64,000 bases of DNA from Pseudomonas sp. CROZ-RG-20F-R04-15 (GTDB lineage: Bacteria; Pseudomonadota; Gammaproteobacteria; Pseudomonadales; Pseudomonadaceae). A program made the position numbers and the translations under genes. Position 1 is the stretch's first letter. Each line of letters begins with the position of its first letter. The notes below the pieces were generated by a model that was not told the origin of the DNA, made no database searches, and saw only the letters and a list, made by a program, of their open reading frames with translations. Below are positions 51,899 through 60,503 of this stretch, one piece after another. The stretch spans positions 35,928-99,927 of the forward strand of contig NZ_JAKNQL010000021.1 in the NCBI RefSeq assembly GCF_022662375.1, in the 5' to 3' direction.

Positions 51899-53069
51899 GG
51901 CTTGGCTCCGACGACAGTTGGGCAAAGCAATCGGCCAGTCCCTCTAACAATAGCTGCACCTGCGCCTCGCTGTGGGCAGCGGTCAGGGTCACGCGCAAAC
52001 GAGCGCTACCGGCGGGCACGGTGGGCGGACGGATCGCGGTGACCATCAGGCCGCGCTCGCGCAACATCTGCGACAAGCGCACCGCGCGCCCGGCGTCGCC
52101 AATCAAGATCGGCTGAATCGGCGTGAAGCTGTCCATCAGCTCCAGGCCGATCTGCTCGGCGCCATGGCGGAACTGACGGATCAGCGTTTGCAAATGTTCT
52201 CGACGCCAATGCTCGGTGCGTAGCAGTTCGAGACTTTTCAGCGTCGCACACGCCAGCGCGGGTGGCTGGCTGGTGGTGTAGATGTACGGGCGGGCGAACT
52301 GGATCAGGCTTTCGATCAGTTCTTCGCTGCCCGCAACGAAAGCGCCAGCGGTGCCGAAGGCTTTACCGAGGGTGCCGACCAGCACCGGCACGTCTTCCTG
52401 GCTCAAACCGAAGTGCTCGACGATGCCACCACCGTTCGCACCGAGCGGCCCGAAACCGTGTGCATCATCGACCATCAACCACGCGCCTTTGGCCTTGGCT
52501 TCACGGGCGAGTGCCGGCAGGTCAGCGAGATCGCCGTCCATGCTGAACACGCCGTCGGTGACCACCAGCGTATTGCCGGTGGCTTTCTCCAGGCGCTTGG
52601 CCAGACTGCCCGCGTCGTTATGCAGATAGCGATTGAATCGCGCGCCGGACAACAATCCGGCATCCAGCAACGAGGCATGATTGAGGCGATCTTCCAGCAC
52701 CGTATCGCCCTGCCCGACCAGCGCCGTAACGGCGCCAAGATTGGCCATGTAACCGGTGGTGAACAACAAAGCACGTGGGCGACCGGTGAGGTCGGCCAAT
52801 GCTTCTTCCAGTGCGTGATGCGGGCCACTGTGACCGATCACCAGATGCGATGCACCGCCACCAACTCCCCAGCGTTCAGCACCGGCGCGCCAGGCTTCGA
52901 TGACTTGCGGATGATTGGCCAGGCCGAGGTAGTCGTTGTTGCAGAAGGCGAGCAACGGTTGGCCGTCGACCACCACTTCAGGCCCCTGCGGGGACTCGAG
53001 CAATGGGCGCTGGCGATAGAGGTTTTCGGCACGACGGGCAGCAAGGCGTGCGGCGAGATCGAAAGACAT
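51891..53069 (-). CDS. bioF: 8-amino-7-oxononanoate synthase BioF
   Basis: PLP enzyme joining pimeloyl thioester and alanine. 392 residues; MSFDLAARLAARRAENLYRQRPLLESPQG. Motifs AFCNNDYLGLANHP, GGGASHLVIGHSGPHHALEEAL (part), DDAHGFGPLGANGGG, and the PLP Lys in TLGKAFGTAGAFVAG. A REP doublet separates it from bioB. Confidence 0.96.
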   Translation of the reverse strand: MSFDLAARLAARRAENLYRQRPLLESPQGPEVVVDGQPLLAFCNNDYLGLANHPQVIEAWRAGAERWGVGGGASHLVIGHSGPHHALEEALADLTGRPRALLFTTGYMANLGAVTALVGQGDTVLEDRLNHASLLDAGLLSGARFNRYLHNDAGSLAKRLEKATGNTLVVTDGVFSMDGDLADLPALAREAKAKGAWLMVDDAHGFGPLGANGGGIVEHFGLSQEDVPVLVGTLGKAFGTAGAFVAGSEELIESLIQFARPYIYTTSQPPALACATLKSLELLRTEHWRREHLQTLIRQFRHGAEQIGLELMDSFTPIQPILIGDAGRAVRLSQMLRERGLMVTAIRPPTVPAGSARLRVTLTAAHSEAQVQLLLEGLADCFAQLSSEPSHA

Positions 53070-53114
53070 GCAGGCCTCGGTGAAATCACAAATATCTAAG
53101 TGAACGCGATCCCT

Positions 53115-53202
53115 GTGGGAGCGAGCCTGCTCGCGAATAGGCCTTCACATCCAACATCAATGTCGACTGAGGCACCGCTTTCGCGAGCAGGCTCGCTCCC
53201 AC
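53115..53202. repeat. REP doublet between bioF and bioB
   Basis: GTGGGAGCGAGCCTGCTCGC (53115-53134) and GCGAGCAGGCTCGCTCCCAC (53183-53202), inverted, inside the biotin operon. The spacer (CATCAATGTCGACTGAGGCACC) is similar to that of the 55140 copy. Confidence 0.88.
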
Positions 53203-53240
53203 AAGGGGTTTTGCATTCCTTCAGAGGAATCCGCGCAGGT

Positions 53241-54296
53241 TTAAACGGCGGCGTTGTAGAACTGCGCGCTGCTCTTCTGCTCAACCAATGCCTGCTCGAT
53301 CGCAGCCTGGTGAACCTCATCGGAGTGCTCTTCGCGCGCTTCCGGCTGGATGCCCAGACGTGCGAACAGTTGCATGTCCTTGTCCGCCTGCGGATTGGCG
53401 GTGGTCAGCAACTTGTCGCCATAGAAAATCGAGTTCGCGCCGGCGAAGAAGGCGAGAGCCTGCATCTGCTCGTTCATCGCTTCACGACCGGCGGACAGGC
53501 GCACGTGGGATTGCGGCATGAGGATACGCGCCACGGCGAGCATGCGGATGAAGTCGAACGGGTCGATGTCTTCGGCGTTTTCCAGTGGCGTGCCGGCGAC
53601 TTTCACCAGCATGTTGATCGGCACCGATTCCGGATGCTCTGGCAGGTTGGCCAACTGGATCAGTAGATTGGCGCGGTCGTCCAGCGACTCGCCCATGCCG
53701 AGAATGCCGCCGGAGCAGATCTTCATCCCCGATTCACGCACGTAGGCCAGCGTCTGCAGACGCTCGCTGTAAGTGCGGGTGGTGATGATGCTGCCGTAGA
53801 ACTCAGGCGAAGTGTCGAGGTTGTGGTTGTAGTAATCGAGGCCGGCCTTGGCCAGCGCTTCGGTCTGATCCTGATCGAGACGGCCCAGGGTCATGCAGGT
53901 TTCCAAGCCCAGAGCTTTCACGCCTTCGACCATTTTCAGCACGTACGGCATGTCTTTCGCCGACGGATGCTTCCACGCCGCCCCCATGCAGAAACGCGTC
54001 GAACCGATGGCCTTGGCGCGTGCCGCCTCTTCGAGGACCTTCTGCACTTCCATCAGCTTTTCTTTTTCCAGGCCGGTGTTGTAGTGACCGGACTGCGGGC
54101 AGTACTTGCAGTCTTCCGGGCAGGCGCCGGTCTTGATCGACAGCAGGGTCGAGACCTGCACGCGGTTGGCGTTGAAATGTGCGCGGTGCACCGTTTGCGC
54201 CTGGAACAGCAAGTCGTTGAATGGCTGTACGAAGAGTGCTTTGACTTCGGCCAGAGACCAATCGTGACGCAGGGTGGCGGTGGTGCTCGCGCTCAT
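53241..54296 (-). CDS. bioB: Biotin synthase BioB
   Basis: Radical SAM enzyme inserting sulfur in dethiobiotin. 351 residues from ATG 54296 (MSASTTATLRHDWSLAEVKALF). Cluster Cys59-x3-Cys63-x2-Cys66 (CPEDCKYC), then YNHNLDTSPEFY, RVRLSAGRE (as HVRLSAGREAM) and NSIFYGDKLLTT. First gene of the operon; promoter and BirA operator upstream. Confidence 0.97.
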   Translation of the reverse strand: MSASTTATLRHDWSLAEVKALFVQPFNDLLFQAQTVHRAHFNANRVQVSTLLSIKTGACPEDCKYCPQSGHYNTGLEKEKLMEVQKVLEEAARAKAIGSTRFCMGAAWKHPSAKDMPYVLKMVEGVKALGLETCMTLGRLDQDQTEALAKAGLDYYNHNLDTSPEFYGSIITTRTYSERLQTLAYVRESGMKICSGGILGMGESLDDRANLLIQLANLPEHPESVPINMLVKVAGTPLENAEDIDPFDFIRMLAVARILMPQSHVRLSAGREAMNEQMQALAFFAGANSIFYGDKLLTTANPQADKDMQLFARLGIQPEAREEHSDEVHQAAIEQALVEQKSSAQFYNAAV

Positions 54297-54370
54297 GGGG
54301 AGTTCCTTGGTTATGCTTGGCTGGCGGCTGCGGGAACGGAATACCCACAGGCGCGACACGGATGTTCGGC

Positions 54371-54399
54371 ATATTTAAGGAAGAGTCATGCGCTGTCAA
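54371..54399 (-). promoter_or_regulatory. bioB promoter (sigma-70)
   Basis: On the minus strand: consensus -35 TTGACA (54399-54394), 17-nt spacer, -10 AAATAT (54376-54371). About 70 nt before the bioB ATG. The -35 lies inside the BirA operator. Confidence 0.75.
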
Positions 54400-55122
54400 C
54401 CACGATACGAAGGACAGGTTTACATCTGTTTAAATAATGTACAAACCTGCTTGCTTTGCGATGAGCCGACAGAAGCAGAAATGCCAATCTGCGTGGCTTG
54501 CGAAACAGATCTGCCGTGGCTCGGCAATCACTGCGTCACCTGCGCTTTGCCTTTAGCCGCAGCAGGGCTGACCTGCGGCGAGTGCCAGCTAGAGCCGCCA
54601 GCTTTTGAAGAGGTGGTGGTGCCATGGCTTTATGGCTTCCCGGTCGACAGTCTGATTACGCGCTTTAAACACAACGCGAAATGGCCGTTTGGCCACCTGC
54701 TCGCCGACGTTCTCGGGCAATACCTGCAACATCGCTTCGATGAGGGTTTACCCAGACCCGATGCGTTGTTGCCGGTGCCGCTGGCGCGTAAACGCCTGCG
54801 TCAAAGGGGCTTCAACCAGGCGGCGATGCTGGCGCGCTGGTTGAACAAGTCGCTTGATCTGCCAATTGAGGAAACGGTTCTAAGTCGTATCAAAGACACT
54901 GATGCCCAGCAGGACCTCGACGCCAAGTCGCGTAAACGCAATCTGCGTAAAGCCTTCGACCTTATGCCGGACGCGCAGGTGAAAGGCCGGCATCTGGCGC
55001 TGGTCGATGATGTGCTGACCACTGGCGCCACTGCGCAGGCGCTTGCGCGTCTATTGATGGACGCTGGCGCTGCGCGGGTCGATGTCTATTGCCTGGCGCG
55101 CACGCCAAAACCCGGAACCTGA
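54388..55122 (+). CDS. comF: ComF-family phosphoribosyltransferase-like protein
   Basis: 244 residues from ATG 54388. N-terminal zinc-ribbon-like Cys pattern (CLLCDE, CVACE, CVTCALPL, CGECQ), then the PRPP-type loop LVDDVLTTGATAQALARLL. ComF family is linked to DNA uptake in competent bacteria; in Pseudomonas role is unclear. The BirA operator overlaps codons 2-13, so either the operator is intragenic or translation starts later; the N-terminus (QVYICLNNVQTCLLCDE) looks conserved from memory of P. aeruginosa PA0489. Confidence 0.88.
   Translation: MRCQPRYEGQVYICLNNVQTCLLCDEPTEAEMPICVACETDLPWLGNHCVTCALPLAAAGLTCGECQLEPPAFEEVVVPWLYGFPVDSLITRFKHNAKWPFGHLLADVLGQYLQHRFDEGLPRPDALLPVPLARKRLRQRGFNQAAMLARWLNKSLDLPIEETVLSRIKDTDAQQDLDAKSRKRNLRKAFDLMPDAQVKGRHLALVDDVLTTGATAQALARLLMDAGAARVDVYCLARTPKPGT
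54393..54425. promoter_or_regulatory. BirA operator
   Basis: CTGTCAACC (54393-54401), 15-nt spacer, GGTTTACAT (54417-54425). The proteobacterial BirA consensus is TTGTAAACC-N14/15-GGTTTACAA; seven of nine and eight of nine bases match. It overlaps the bioB -35 and the first codons of the comF frame. Confidence 0.82.
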
Positions 55123-55139
55123 AGCCAACACAATCCCCT

Positions 55140-55228
55140 GCGGGAGCGAGCTTGCTCGCGAAAGGGCCAGAACATTCAAAATCAATGTTGACTGACACGC
55201 CGCTTTCGCGAGCAAGCTCGCTCCCACA
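55140..55228. repeat. REP doublet after comF
   Basis: GCGGGAGCGAGCTTGCTCGC (from 55140) and GCGAGCAAGCTCGCTCCCAC (to 55228), inverted, with a 49-bp spacer resembling that at 53115. Confidence 0.88.
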
Positions 55229-55309
55229 GGGTTCTGTGTCGGGCTTGACTCTCGCGTCGCTAGCGGCCAACTTCACCCCCCACCGCCACAGCTAAAAAAG
55301 CACCCATCC

Positions 55310-56074
55310 ATGTCCATGCCCTCCCTGCTGTCCCAGCACATCGTCCGCCGTCCGCAGCGCATCGCGCTGCTGCAACACATCGCCGAACAGGGTTCGATCA
55401 CCCGCGCGGCGAAGAGCGCGGGTCTGAGTTACAAAGCCGCGTGGGACGCCATCGATGAGCTGAACAACCTCGCACAGAAACCGCTGGTCGAGCGTGCCGT
55501 CGGTGGCAAGGGCGGCGGCGGTGCAAAACTGTCCAGCGAGGGCGAACGCGTCCTGCGTCTTTATCAAAAACTTCAGGCCTTGCAGGCGCAGGTATTGGAA
55601 GCGGCAGAAGACGCCAGCGACCTCGACCTGCTCGGTCGCTTGATGCTCAGAACCAGCGCGCGTAATCAATTGCACGGCAAAGTCGTGGCGATCGAGGCGC
55701 AGGGCCGCAACGACCTGATCCGCCTCGAACTGGCCGAAGGGCTGTGCCTCGACGCGCAGATCACCCACGACAGCACCGTGCATCTGGAGCTGCAAGCCGG
55801 CACCGAAGTGGTCGCGTTGATCAAGGCCGGCTGGCTGGAATTGCTGAGCACCGAGCAACCTGTAACGTCTGGACACAATCTTCTCAAAGGCACTATCGAG
55901 GCGATTCTCGACGCCGAGGACGGCCCGAGCGAAGTGCGCATTGCTCTGCCCAACGGCCATACCCTCTGCGCCCTGGCGGAGCCACTGGACTTGCGCACTC
56001 GCGGGCTGAGCGTGGACCAACCGGTGCAGGTGCAGTTTTCGCCGTCCAATGTGCTGATCGGCACTCCGCTGTAA
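55310..56074 (+). CDS. modE: ModE-type molybdate-responsive regulator
   Basis: 254 residues: N-terminal LysR-like winged HTH (RRPQRIALLQHIAEQGSITR, AAKSAGLSYKAAWDAIDELN) and two Mop/TOBE molybdate-binding domains (SARNQLHGKVVAIEAQGRND.., HNLLKGTIEAILDAEDGPSE..). In E. coli ModE binds molybdate and represses modABC. Here no mod transport genes are adjacent; the target is probably elsewhere. ATG 55310, alternative ATG 55316. Confidence 0.9.
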   Translation: MSMPSLLSQHIVRRPQRIALLQHIAEQGSITRAAKSAGLSYKAAWDAIDELNNLAQKPLVERAVGGKGGGGAKLSSEGERVLRLYQKLQALQAQVLEAAEDASDLDLLGRLMLRTSARNQLHGKVVAIEAQGRNDLIRLELAEGLCLDAQITHDSTVHLELQAGTEVVALIKAGWLELLSTEQPVTSGHNLLKGTIEAILDAEDGPSEVRIALPNGHTLCALAEPLDLRTRGLSVDQPVQVQFSPSNVLIGTPL

Positions 56075-56144
56075 TCAGGCGCTGCAACGAAAGCGTCATC
56101 GACGCTCATTAAGGTGGCTGCCAAAACCAAGCAGGGAGCCTGAT

Positions 56145-58046
56145 GTGAGCCTATTAGAAGAAAACCAATCCACTGACCTGGAAAAAATGGTCGGCCTCAG
56201 CCGTCGTGGTTTCATCGGCGCCGGTGCGCTGTGCGGTGCGGCAATGTTCCTCGGCGGCAGCCTGTTGAGCCGCAGCGCGCTGGCCACCGGAGTCAGCGCC
56301 GGTAACAGCCGCTTGCTCGGTTTCGAGAGCATTCCTGCCGCGACCACCGACGTCATCACACTGCCCAAAGGCTACAAGTCTTCAGTCCTGATCAGTTGGG
56401 GTCAGCCCCTGCAAAAGAACGGCCCGGCGTTCGACCCGAGCGGTAACGGCACCGCTGCCGCACAGGAAGTGCAGTTCGGCGACAACAACGACGGCATGAG
56501 CCTGTTCGCCTTCCCCGACGACCGCAACCGCGCGTTGATGGCGATCAACAACGAATACACCAACTACCGCTACCTCTACCCGCACGGCGGCATGCCGCAA
56601 TCGGCCGAAGACGTACGCAAGGCGCTGGCCTGCGAAGGTGTGTCGGTGATCGAAGTGCAACGCAAGAACGGTCAGTGGCAGTTCGTTCAGGGCTCGCGCT
56701 ACAACCGCCGCATCCACGGCAACTCGCCGCTGCGCATCAGCGGCCCGGCGGCCGGTCACGATCTGCTGAAAACCGCTGCCGACAAACACGGCAAGAAAGT
56801 CCTCGGCACGTTCCAGAACTGCGCCAACGGTAAAACGCCGTGGGGTACCTATCTGACCTGTGAAGAAAACTTCACCGATTGTTTCGGCAGCAGCAACGCC
56901 CAGCAGCAGTTCGACCCGGCGCAGAAGCGCTACGGCGTGTCGGTCGCCAGCCGCGAGATCAACTGGCACCCGTACGACCCGCGCTTCGACATGGCGAAGA
57001 ACCCCAACGAACTCAACCGTCATGGCTGGGTGGTCGAGATCGATCCATTCGATCCGCAATCGACCCCGGTCAAACGCACCGCGCTGGGCCGCTTCAAGCA
57101 TGAAAACGCCGCCCTGGCCGAGACCGACGACGGTCGCGCCGTGGTGTACATGGGCGATGACGAGCGTGGTGAGTTCATCTACAAATTCGTCAGCCGCGAC
57201 CGCATCAACCACCGCAACGCCAAGGCCAACCGCGACATCCTCGATCACGGCACCCTGTACGTGGCGAAATTCGATAATGGCGACAGCAACCCCGATCACC
57301 CGAAAGGCCAGGGCCAGTGGATCGAGTTGACCCACGGCAAAAACGGCATCGATGCCAGCAGCGGTTTTGCCGATCAGGCTGAAGTGCTGATCCACGCGCG
57401 CCTCGCCGCCAGCGTGGTTGGCGCGACGCGCATGGACCGTCCGGAATGGATCGTCGTCAGTCCGAAGGACGGCCAGGTTTATTGCACCCTGACCAACAAC
57501 GCCAAGCGTGGCGAAGACGGCCAACCGGTGGGCGGACCGAACCCGCGTGAGAAAAACGTTTACGGGCAGATCCTGCGCTGGCGCACCGACCGCGATGATC
57601 ACGCGTCGAAGACGTTTGCCTGGGATCTGTTTGTGGTCGCTGGCAACCCGGGCGTGCATGCCGGGACGCCGAAGGGCGGCTCCAAGAACATCACCCCGCA
57701 GAACATGTTCAACAGCCCGGATGGTCTAGGCTTCGACAAGGCCGGTCGCTTGTGGATTCTCACCGATGGTGACTCGAGCAATGCCGGGGATTTTGCCGGG
57801 ATGGGCAATAACCAGATGCTCTGCGCCGATCCGAAGACCGGTGAGATTCGCCGGTTCATGGTCGGGCCGATTGGCTGTGAGGTGACGGGGATCAGCTTCT
57901 CGCCGGATCAGAAAACCCTGTTTGTCGGGATTCAGCATCCGGGGGAGAACGGCGGTTCGACCTTCCCTGAGCATTTGCCGAATGGCAAGCCGCGGTCTTC
58001 GGTGATGGCGATTACCCGGGAGGATGGCGGGATCGTCGGCGCCTGA
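56145..58046 (+). CDS. PhoX-family Tat-exported phosphatase-like protein (DUF839)
   Basis: 633 residues, start GTG 56145 (MSLLEENQSTDLEKMVGLSR). Twin-arginine signal SRRGFIG (Arg20-Arg21) followed by hydrophobic GAGALCGAAMFLGG. PhoX-like body: NNEYTNYRYLYPHGG, TCEENFTDCFG, GRFKHENAALAETDDGRAVV in part, MGDDERGEFIYKFVS, SPDGLGFDKAGRLWILTDGD. PhoX enzymes are Ca/Fe alkaline phosphatases in the periplasm; the acidic metal ligands appear kept but activity is inferred. No Pho box examined in the short 70-nt upstream gap. Confidence 0.87.
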   Translation: MSLLEENQSTDLEKMVGLSRRGFIGAGALCGAAMFLGGSLLSRSALATGVSAGNSRLLGFESIPAATTDVITLPKGYKSSVLISWGQPLQKNGPAFDPSGNGTAAAQEVQFGDNNDGMSLFAFPDDRNRALMAINNEYTNYRYLYPHGGMPQSAEDVRKALACEGVSVIEVQRKNGQWQFVQGSRYNRRIHGNSPLRISGPAAGHDLLKTAADKHGKKVLGTFQNCANGKTPWGTYLTCEENFTDCFGSSNAQQQFDPAQKRYGVSVASREINWHPYDPRFDMAKNPNELNRHGWVVEIDPFDPQSTPVKRTALGRFKHENAALAETDDGRAVVYMGDDERGEFIYKFVSRDRINHRNAKANRDILDHGTLYVAKFDNGDSNPDHPKGQGQWIELTHGKNGIDASSGFADQAEVLIHARLAASVVGATRMDRPEWIVVSPKDGQVYCTLTNNAKRGEDGQPVGGPNPREKNVYGQILRWRTDRDDHASKTFAWDLFVVAGNPGVHAGTPKGGSKNITPQNMFNSPDGLGFDKAGRLWILTDGDSSNAGDFAGMGNNQMLCADPKTGEIRRFMVGPIGCEVTGISFSPDQKTLFVGIQHPGENGGSTFPEHLPNGKPRSSVMAITREDGGIVGA

Positions 58047-58052
58047 TAAACC

Positions 58053-58127
58053 GCTTTCGCGAGCAGGCTCGCTCCCACAAGGGATCGCATTCCAAATGTG
58101 GGAGCTGGCTTGCCAGCGATGGCGTCA
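58053..58127. repeat. REP doublet (diverged) after the PhoX-like gene
   Basis: TTTCGCGAGCAGGCTCGCTC..CCAC (58055-58078) and GTGGGAGCTGGCTTGCCAGC..GATGGCGTC (58098-58126). The second copy is the other P. fluorescens REP subtype (CTGGCTTGCCAGC). Confidence 0.8.
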
Positions 58128-58212
58128 GCACAGACACCAACCAACTCCCCCGCTGCCATCTGCGCTACCATGCTGGGCCGGACGCGGCAGCCTGCTGCGC
58201 GCAGGAGTCAGC

Positions 58213-59187
58213 ATGGCCCACCCGTTTGAAACCCTCACACCCGACCTCGTCCTCGATGCCGTTGAAAGCATCGGCTTCCTCAGTGATGCGCGCATTCTGG
58301 CGCTCAACAGCTATGAAAACCGCGTTTATCAAGTCGGCATCGAAGACTCCGAGCCGCTGATCGCCAAGTTCTATCGTCCACAACGCTGGACCAACGAAGC
58401 CATCCTCGAAGAACACAAATTCACCTTCGAACTGGCTGACGTCGAAATCCCCGTGGTGGCGCCGTTGATCCACAACGGCGAAACCCTGCACGAACACGCC
58501 GGTTTCCGCTTCACCCTGTTTCCTCGTCGTGGCGGCCGTGCGCCGGAGCCGGGCAATCTCGATCAGCTGTATCGCCTCGGCCAGTTGCTCGGGCGCATTC
58601 ATGCGGTCGGCGCGACCAAGCCGTTCGAACATCGCGAAGCGCTCGCGGTGCAGAACTTCGGCCACGCCTCGCTGAACACCTTGCTCGAAAGCAACTTCAT
58701 TCCGAAAAGCCTGCTGCCGGCCTACGAGTCCGTCGCCCGCGACCTGCTTAAACGCGTGGAAGATGCCTACGCCAACACACCGCACCAGAACATCCGCATG
58801 CACGGCGATTGCCATCCCGGCAACATGATGTGCCGCGATGAGATGTTCCACATCGTCGACCTCGACGACTGCCGGATGGGTCCTGCGGTGCAGGACATCT
58901 GGATGATGCTCGCTGGCGACCGCCAGGAGTGTCTCGGGCAATTGTCGGAATTGATGGACGGCTACAACGAGTTTCACGATTTCGACCCGCGCGAACTGGC
59001 GCTGATCGAACCATTACGCGCCTTGCGCCTGATGCACTACAGCGCCTGGCTGGCGCGGCGCTGGGACGACCCGGCGTTCCCGCACAGCTTTCCGTGGTTC
59101 GGCACCGAGCGTTATTGGGGCGATCAGGTGTTGGCCTTGCGTGAGCAACTGTCCGCGCTGAATGAAGAGCCACTGAAACTCTTCTGA
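58213..59187 (+). CDS. srkA: Stress response kinase SrkA (YihE)
   Basis: Start ATG 58213 with GGAG upstream; 324 residues, the usual length (an open frame back to 58024 is REP-derived). Eukaryote-like/APH kinase: MHGDCHPGNMM with catalytic Asp199 and Asn204, metal motif DLDD (216-219) and VQDIWMML. SrkA phosphorylates Ser/Thr and counters stress-induced death in E. coli. Confidence 0.93.
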   Translation: MAHPFETLTPDLVLDAVESIGFLSDARILALNSYENRVYQVGIEDSEPLIAKFYRPQRWTNEAILEEHKFTFELADVEIPVVAPLIHNGETLHEHAGFRFTLFPRRGGRAPEPGNLDQLYRLGQLLGRIHAVGATKPFEHREALAVQNFGHASLNTLLESNFIPKSLLPAYESVARDLLKRVEDAYANTPHQNIRMHGDCHPGNMMCRDEMFHIVDLDDCRMGPAVQDIWMMLAGDRQECLGQLSELMDGYNEFHDFDPRELALIEPLRALRLMHYSAWLARRWDDPAFPHSFPWFGTERYWGDQVLALREQLSALNEEPLKLF

Positions 59188-59202
59188 CCCAAACCTGAAC
59201 CC

Positions 59203-59290
59203 TGTGGGAGCGAGCTTGCTCGCGAAGGCGTCATGTCAGTCAGCTTAATGTTGAATGTCAGTCCGTATTCGCGAGCAAGCTCGCTCCCAC
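59203..59290. repeat. REP doublet between srkA and rarD
   Basis: GTGGGAGCGAGCTTGCTCGC (59203-59222) then GCGAGCAAGCTCGCTCCCAC (59271-59290), inverted, with a spacer (CAGCTTAATGTTGAATGTC). Confidence 0.88.
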
Positions 59291-59392
59291 AGGGGTTGTG
59301 TGTTCACAAATTTCTGACCAATCAGCTACGGCACTCGCCGGCAAACCTCCTTACAATCCCTCCTTTGTCAGCTGCCTGAGCAAGGATTCTGC

Positions 59393-60280
59393 ATGCAAGC
59401 CGCCAACCCGCGTCGCGGGTACATTCTGGGCCTGAGTGCCTACATCATCTGGGGCCTGTTCCCGATCTACTTCAAAGCCATTGCCGAAGTGCCGGCGGTC
59501 GAGATCATCATCCATCGGGTGCTGTGGTCGGCGCTGTTCGGTGCGCTGCTGCTGATGGTGTGGAAACACCCGGGCTGGCTGCGCGAGCTGCTCGACAACC
59601 CCAAGCGACTGGCAATTCTTGCCTTGAGCGGCACGCTGATCGCAGCCAACTGGCTGACCTACGTGTGGTCGGTGAACAACGGGCGCATGCTCGAAGCGAG
59701 CCTCGGTTATTACATCAACCCGTTGGTAAACGTGCTGTTGGGGATGTTGATTCTTGGCGAACGCCTGCGGCGGATGCAGTGGATCGCGGTCGGTCTGGCG
59801 GCGGTCGGTGTAGCGCAACAGGTGTGGCAGGTCGGTAGTCTGCCGTGGGTATCGCTGGTGCTCGCGCTGACCTTCGGCTTCTACGGCTTGATTCGCAAAC
59901 AGGCGCCGGTCAAGGCGTTGCCGGGGCTGGTGGTGGAAACCTGGATGCTGGTGCCGATCGCGATTGCCTGGCTGCTGTTCAACCAGACCGCAACCAGCGC
60001 TCAGCCTGAGTTCTGGACGACTTCGCAAGCCTGGTGGCTGGTGGCCGCCGGACCGGTCACGTTGGTGCCGCTGGTGTGCTTCAACGCCGCCACGCGTCAC
60101 TTGCCGTACACCACGATCGGCTTCCTGCAATACCTCGCACCGACCCTGGTGCTGTTACAAGCAGTGCTGTTGTTCGGTGAGCATCTATCGTCCAGCACAC
60201 TGGTGGCGTTTATCTTCATCTGGGCCGGTCTGGCCGTTTATAGCGTCGATGCGGTGATCAGTTTGCGTCGGCGCACCTGA
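59393..60280 (+). CDS. rarD: EamA-family transporter RarD
   Basis: 295 residues with about ten membrane segments. RarD features: RGYILGLSAYIIWGLFPIYFKAI, EIIIHRVLWSALF, NWLTYVWSVNNGRMLEASLGYYINPLVNVLLG (in parts), GLIRKQAPVKALPGL. Drug/metabolite transporter superfamily; substrate unknown (name from chloramphenicol sensitivity context). Stop TGA is the first base group of an inverted repeat that continues into the gap. Confidence 0.93.
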   Translation: MQAANPRRGYILGLSAYIIWGLFPIYFKAIAEVPAVEIIIHRVLWSALFGALLLMVWKHPGWLRELLDNPKRLAILALSGTLIAANWLTYVWSVNNGRMLEASLGYYINPLVNVLLGMLILGERLRRMQWIAVGLAAVGVAQQVWQVGSLPWVSLVLALTFGFYGLIRKQAPVKALPGLVVETWMLVPIAIAWLLFNQTATSAQPEFWTTSQAWWLVAAGPVTLVPLVCFNAATRHLPYTTIGFLQYLAPTLVLLQAVLLFGEHLSSSTLVAFIFIWAGLAVYSVDAVISLRRRT

Positions 60281-60503
60281 TCAAAAAACGCACAAACCTT
60301 CACAGGCCACGGTTCTCGTGGCCTGCATCGTTCCTTCCCAAGGTTATCCACAGCGTGATCCCCGCCGTTTGTGTGCAAGTCACTGAATGTTGGCGGTTTT
60401 TTGATCACCTGCTGCAAAGCCACGGCGGGCCTCGCGTTGCGGGGTGTCTCTACAGGTTATCCACAGGCAGGTGCACGTTTAAACTGGATAACCTGATCGG
60501 CGC
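60278..60503. other. 225-nt gap with nested inverted repeats and DnaA-box matches
   Basis: Nested repeats: outer TGATCAAAAAAC (60278-60289) / GTTTTTTGATCA (60396-60407); middle GCACAAAC (60290-60297) / GTTTGTGT (60368-60375); inner CAGGCCACG (60303-60311) / CGTGGCCTG (60317-60325). Exact TTATCCACA at 60344-60352 and 60457-60465, and an inverted TTATCCA at 60486-60492. No gene seen. Confidence 0.7.

Noticed and set aside
58024..58212. N-terminal extension of srkA
   Set aside because: The extra 63 residues are translated REP sequence; ATG 58213 has a GGAG and the normal family start.
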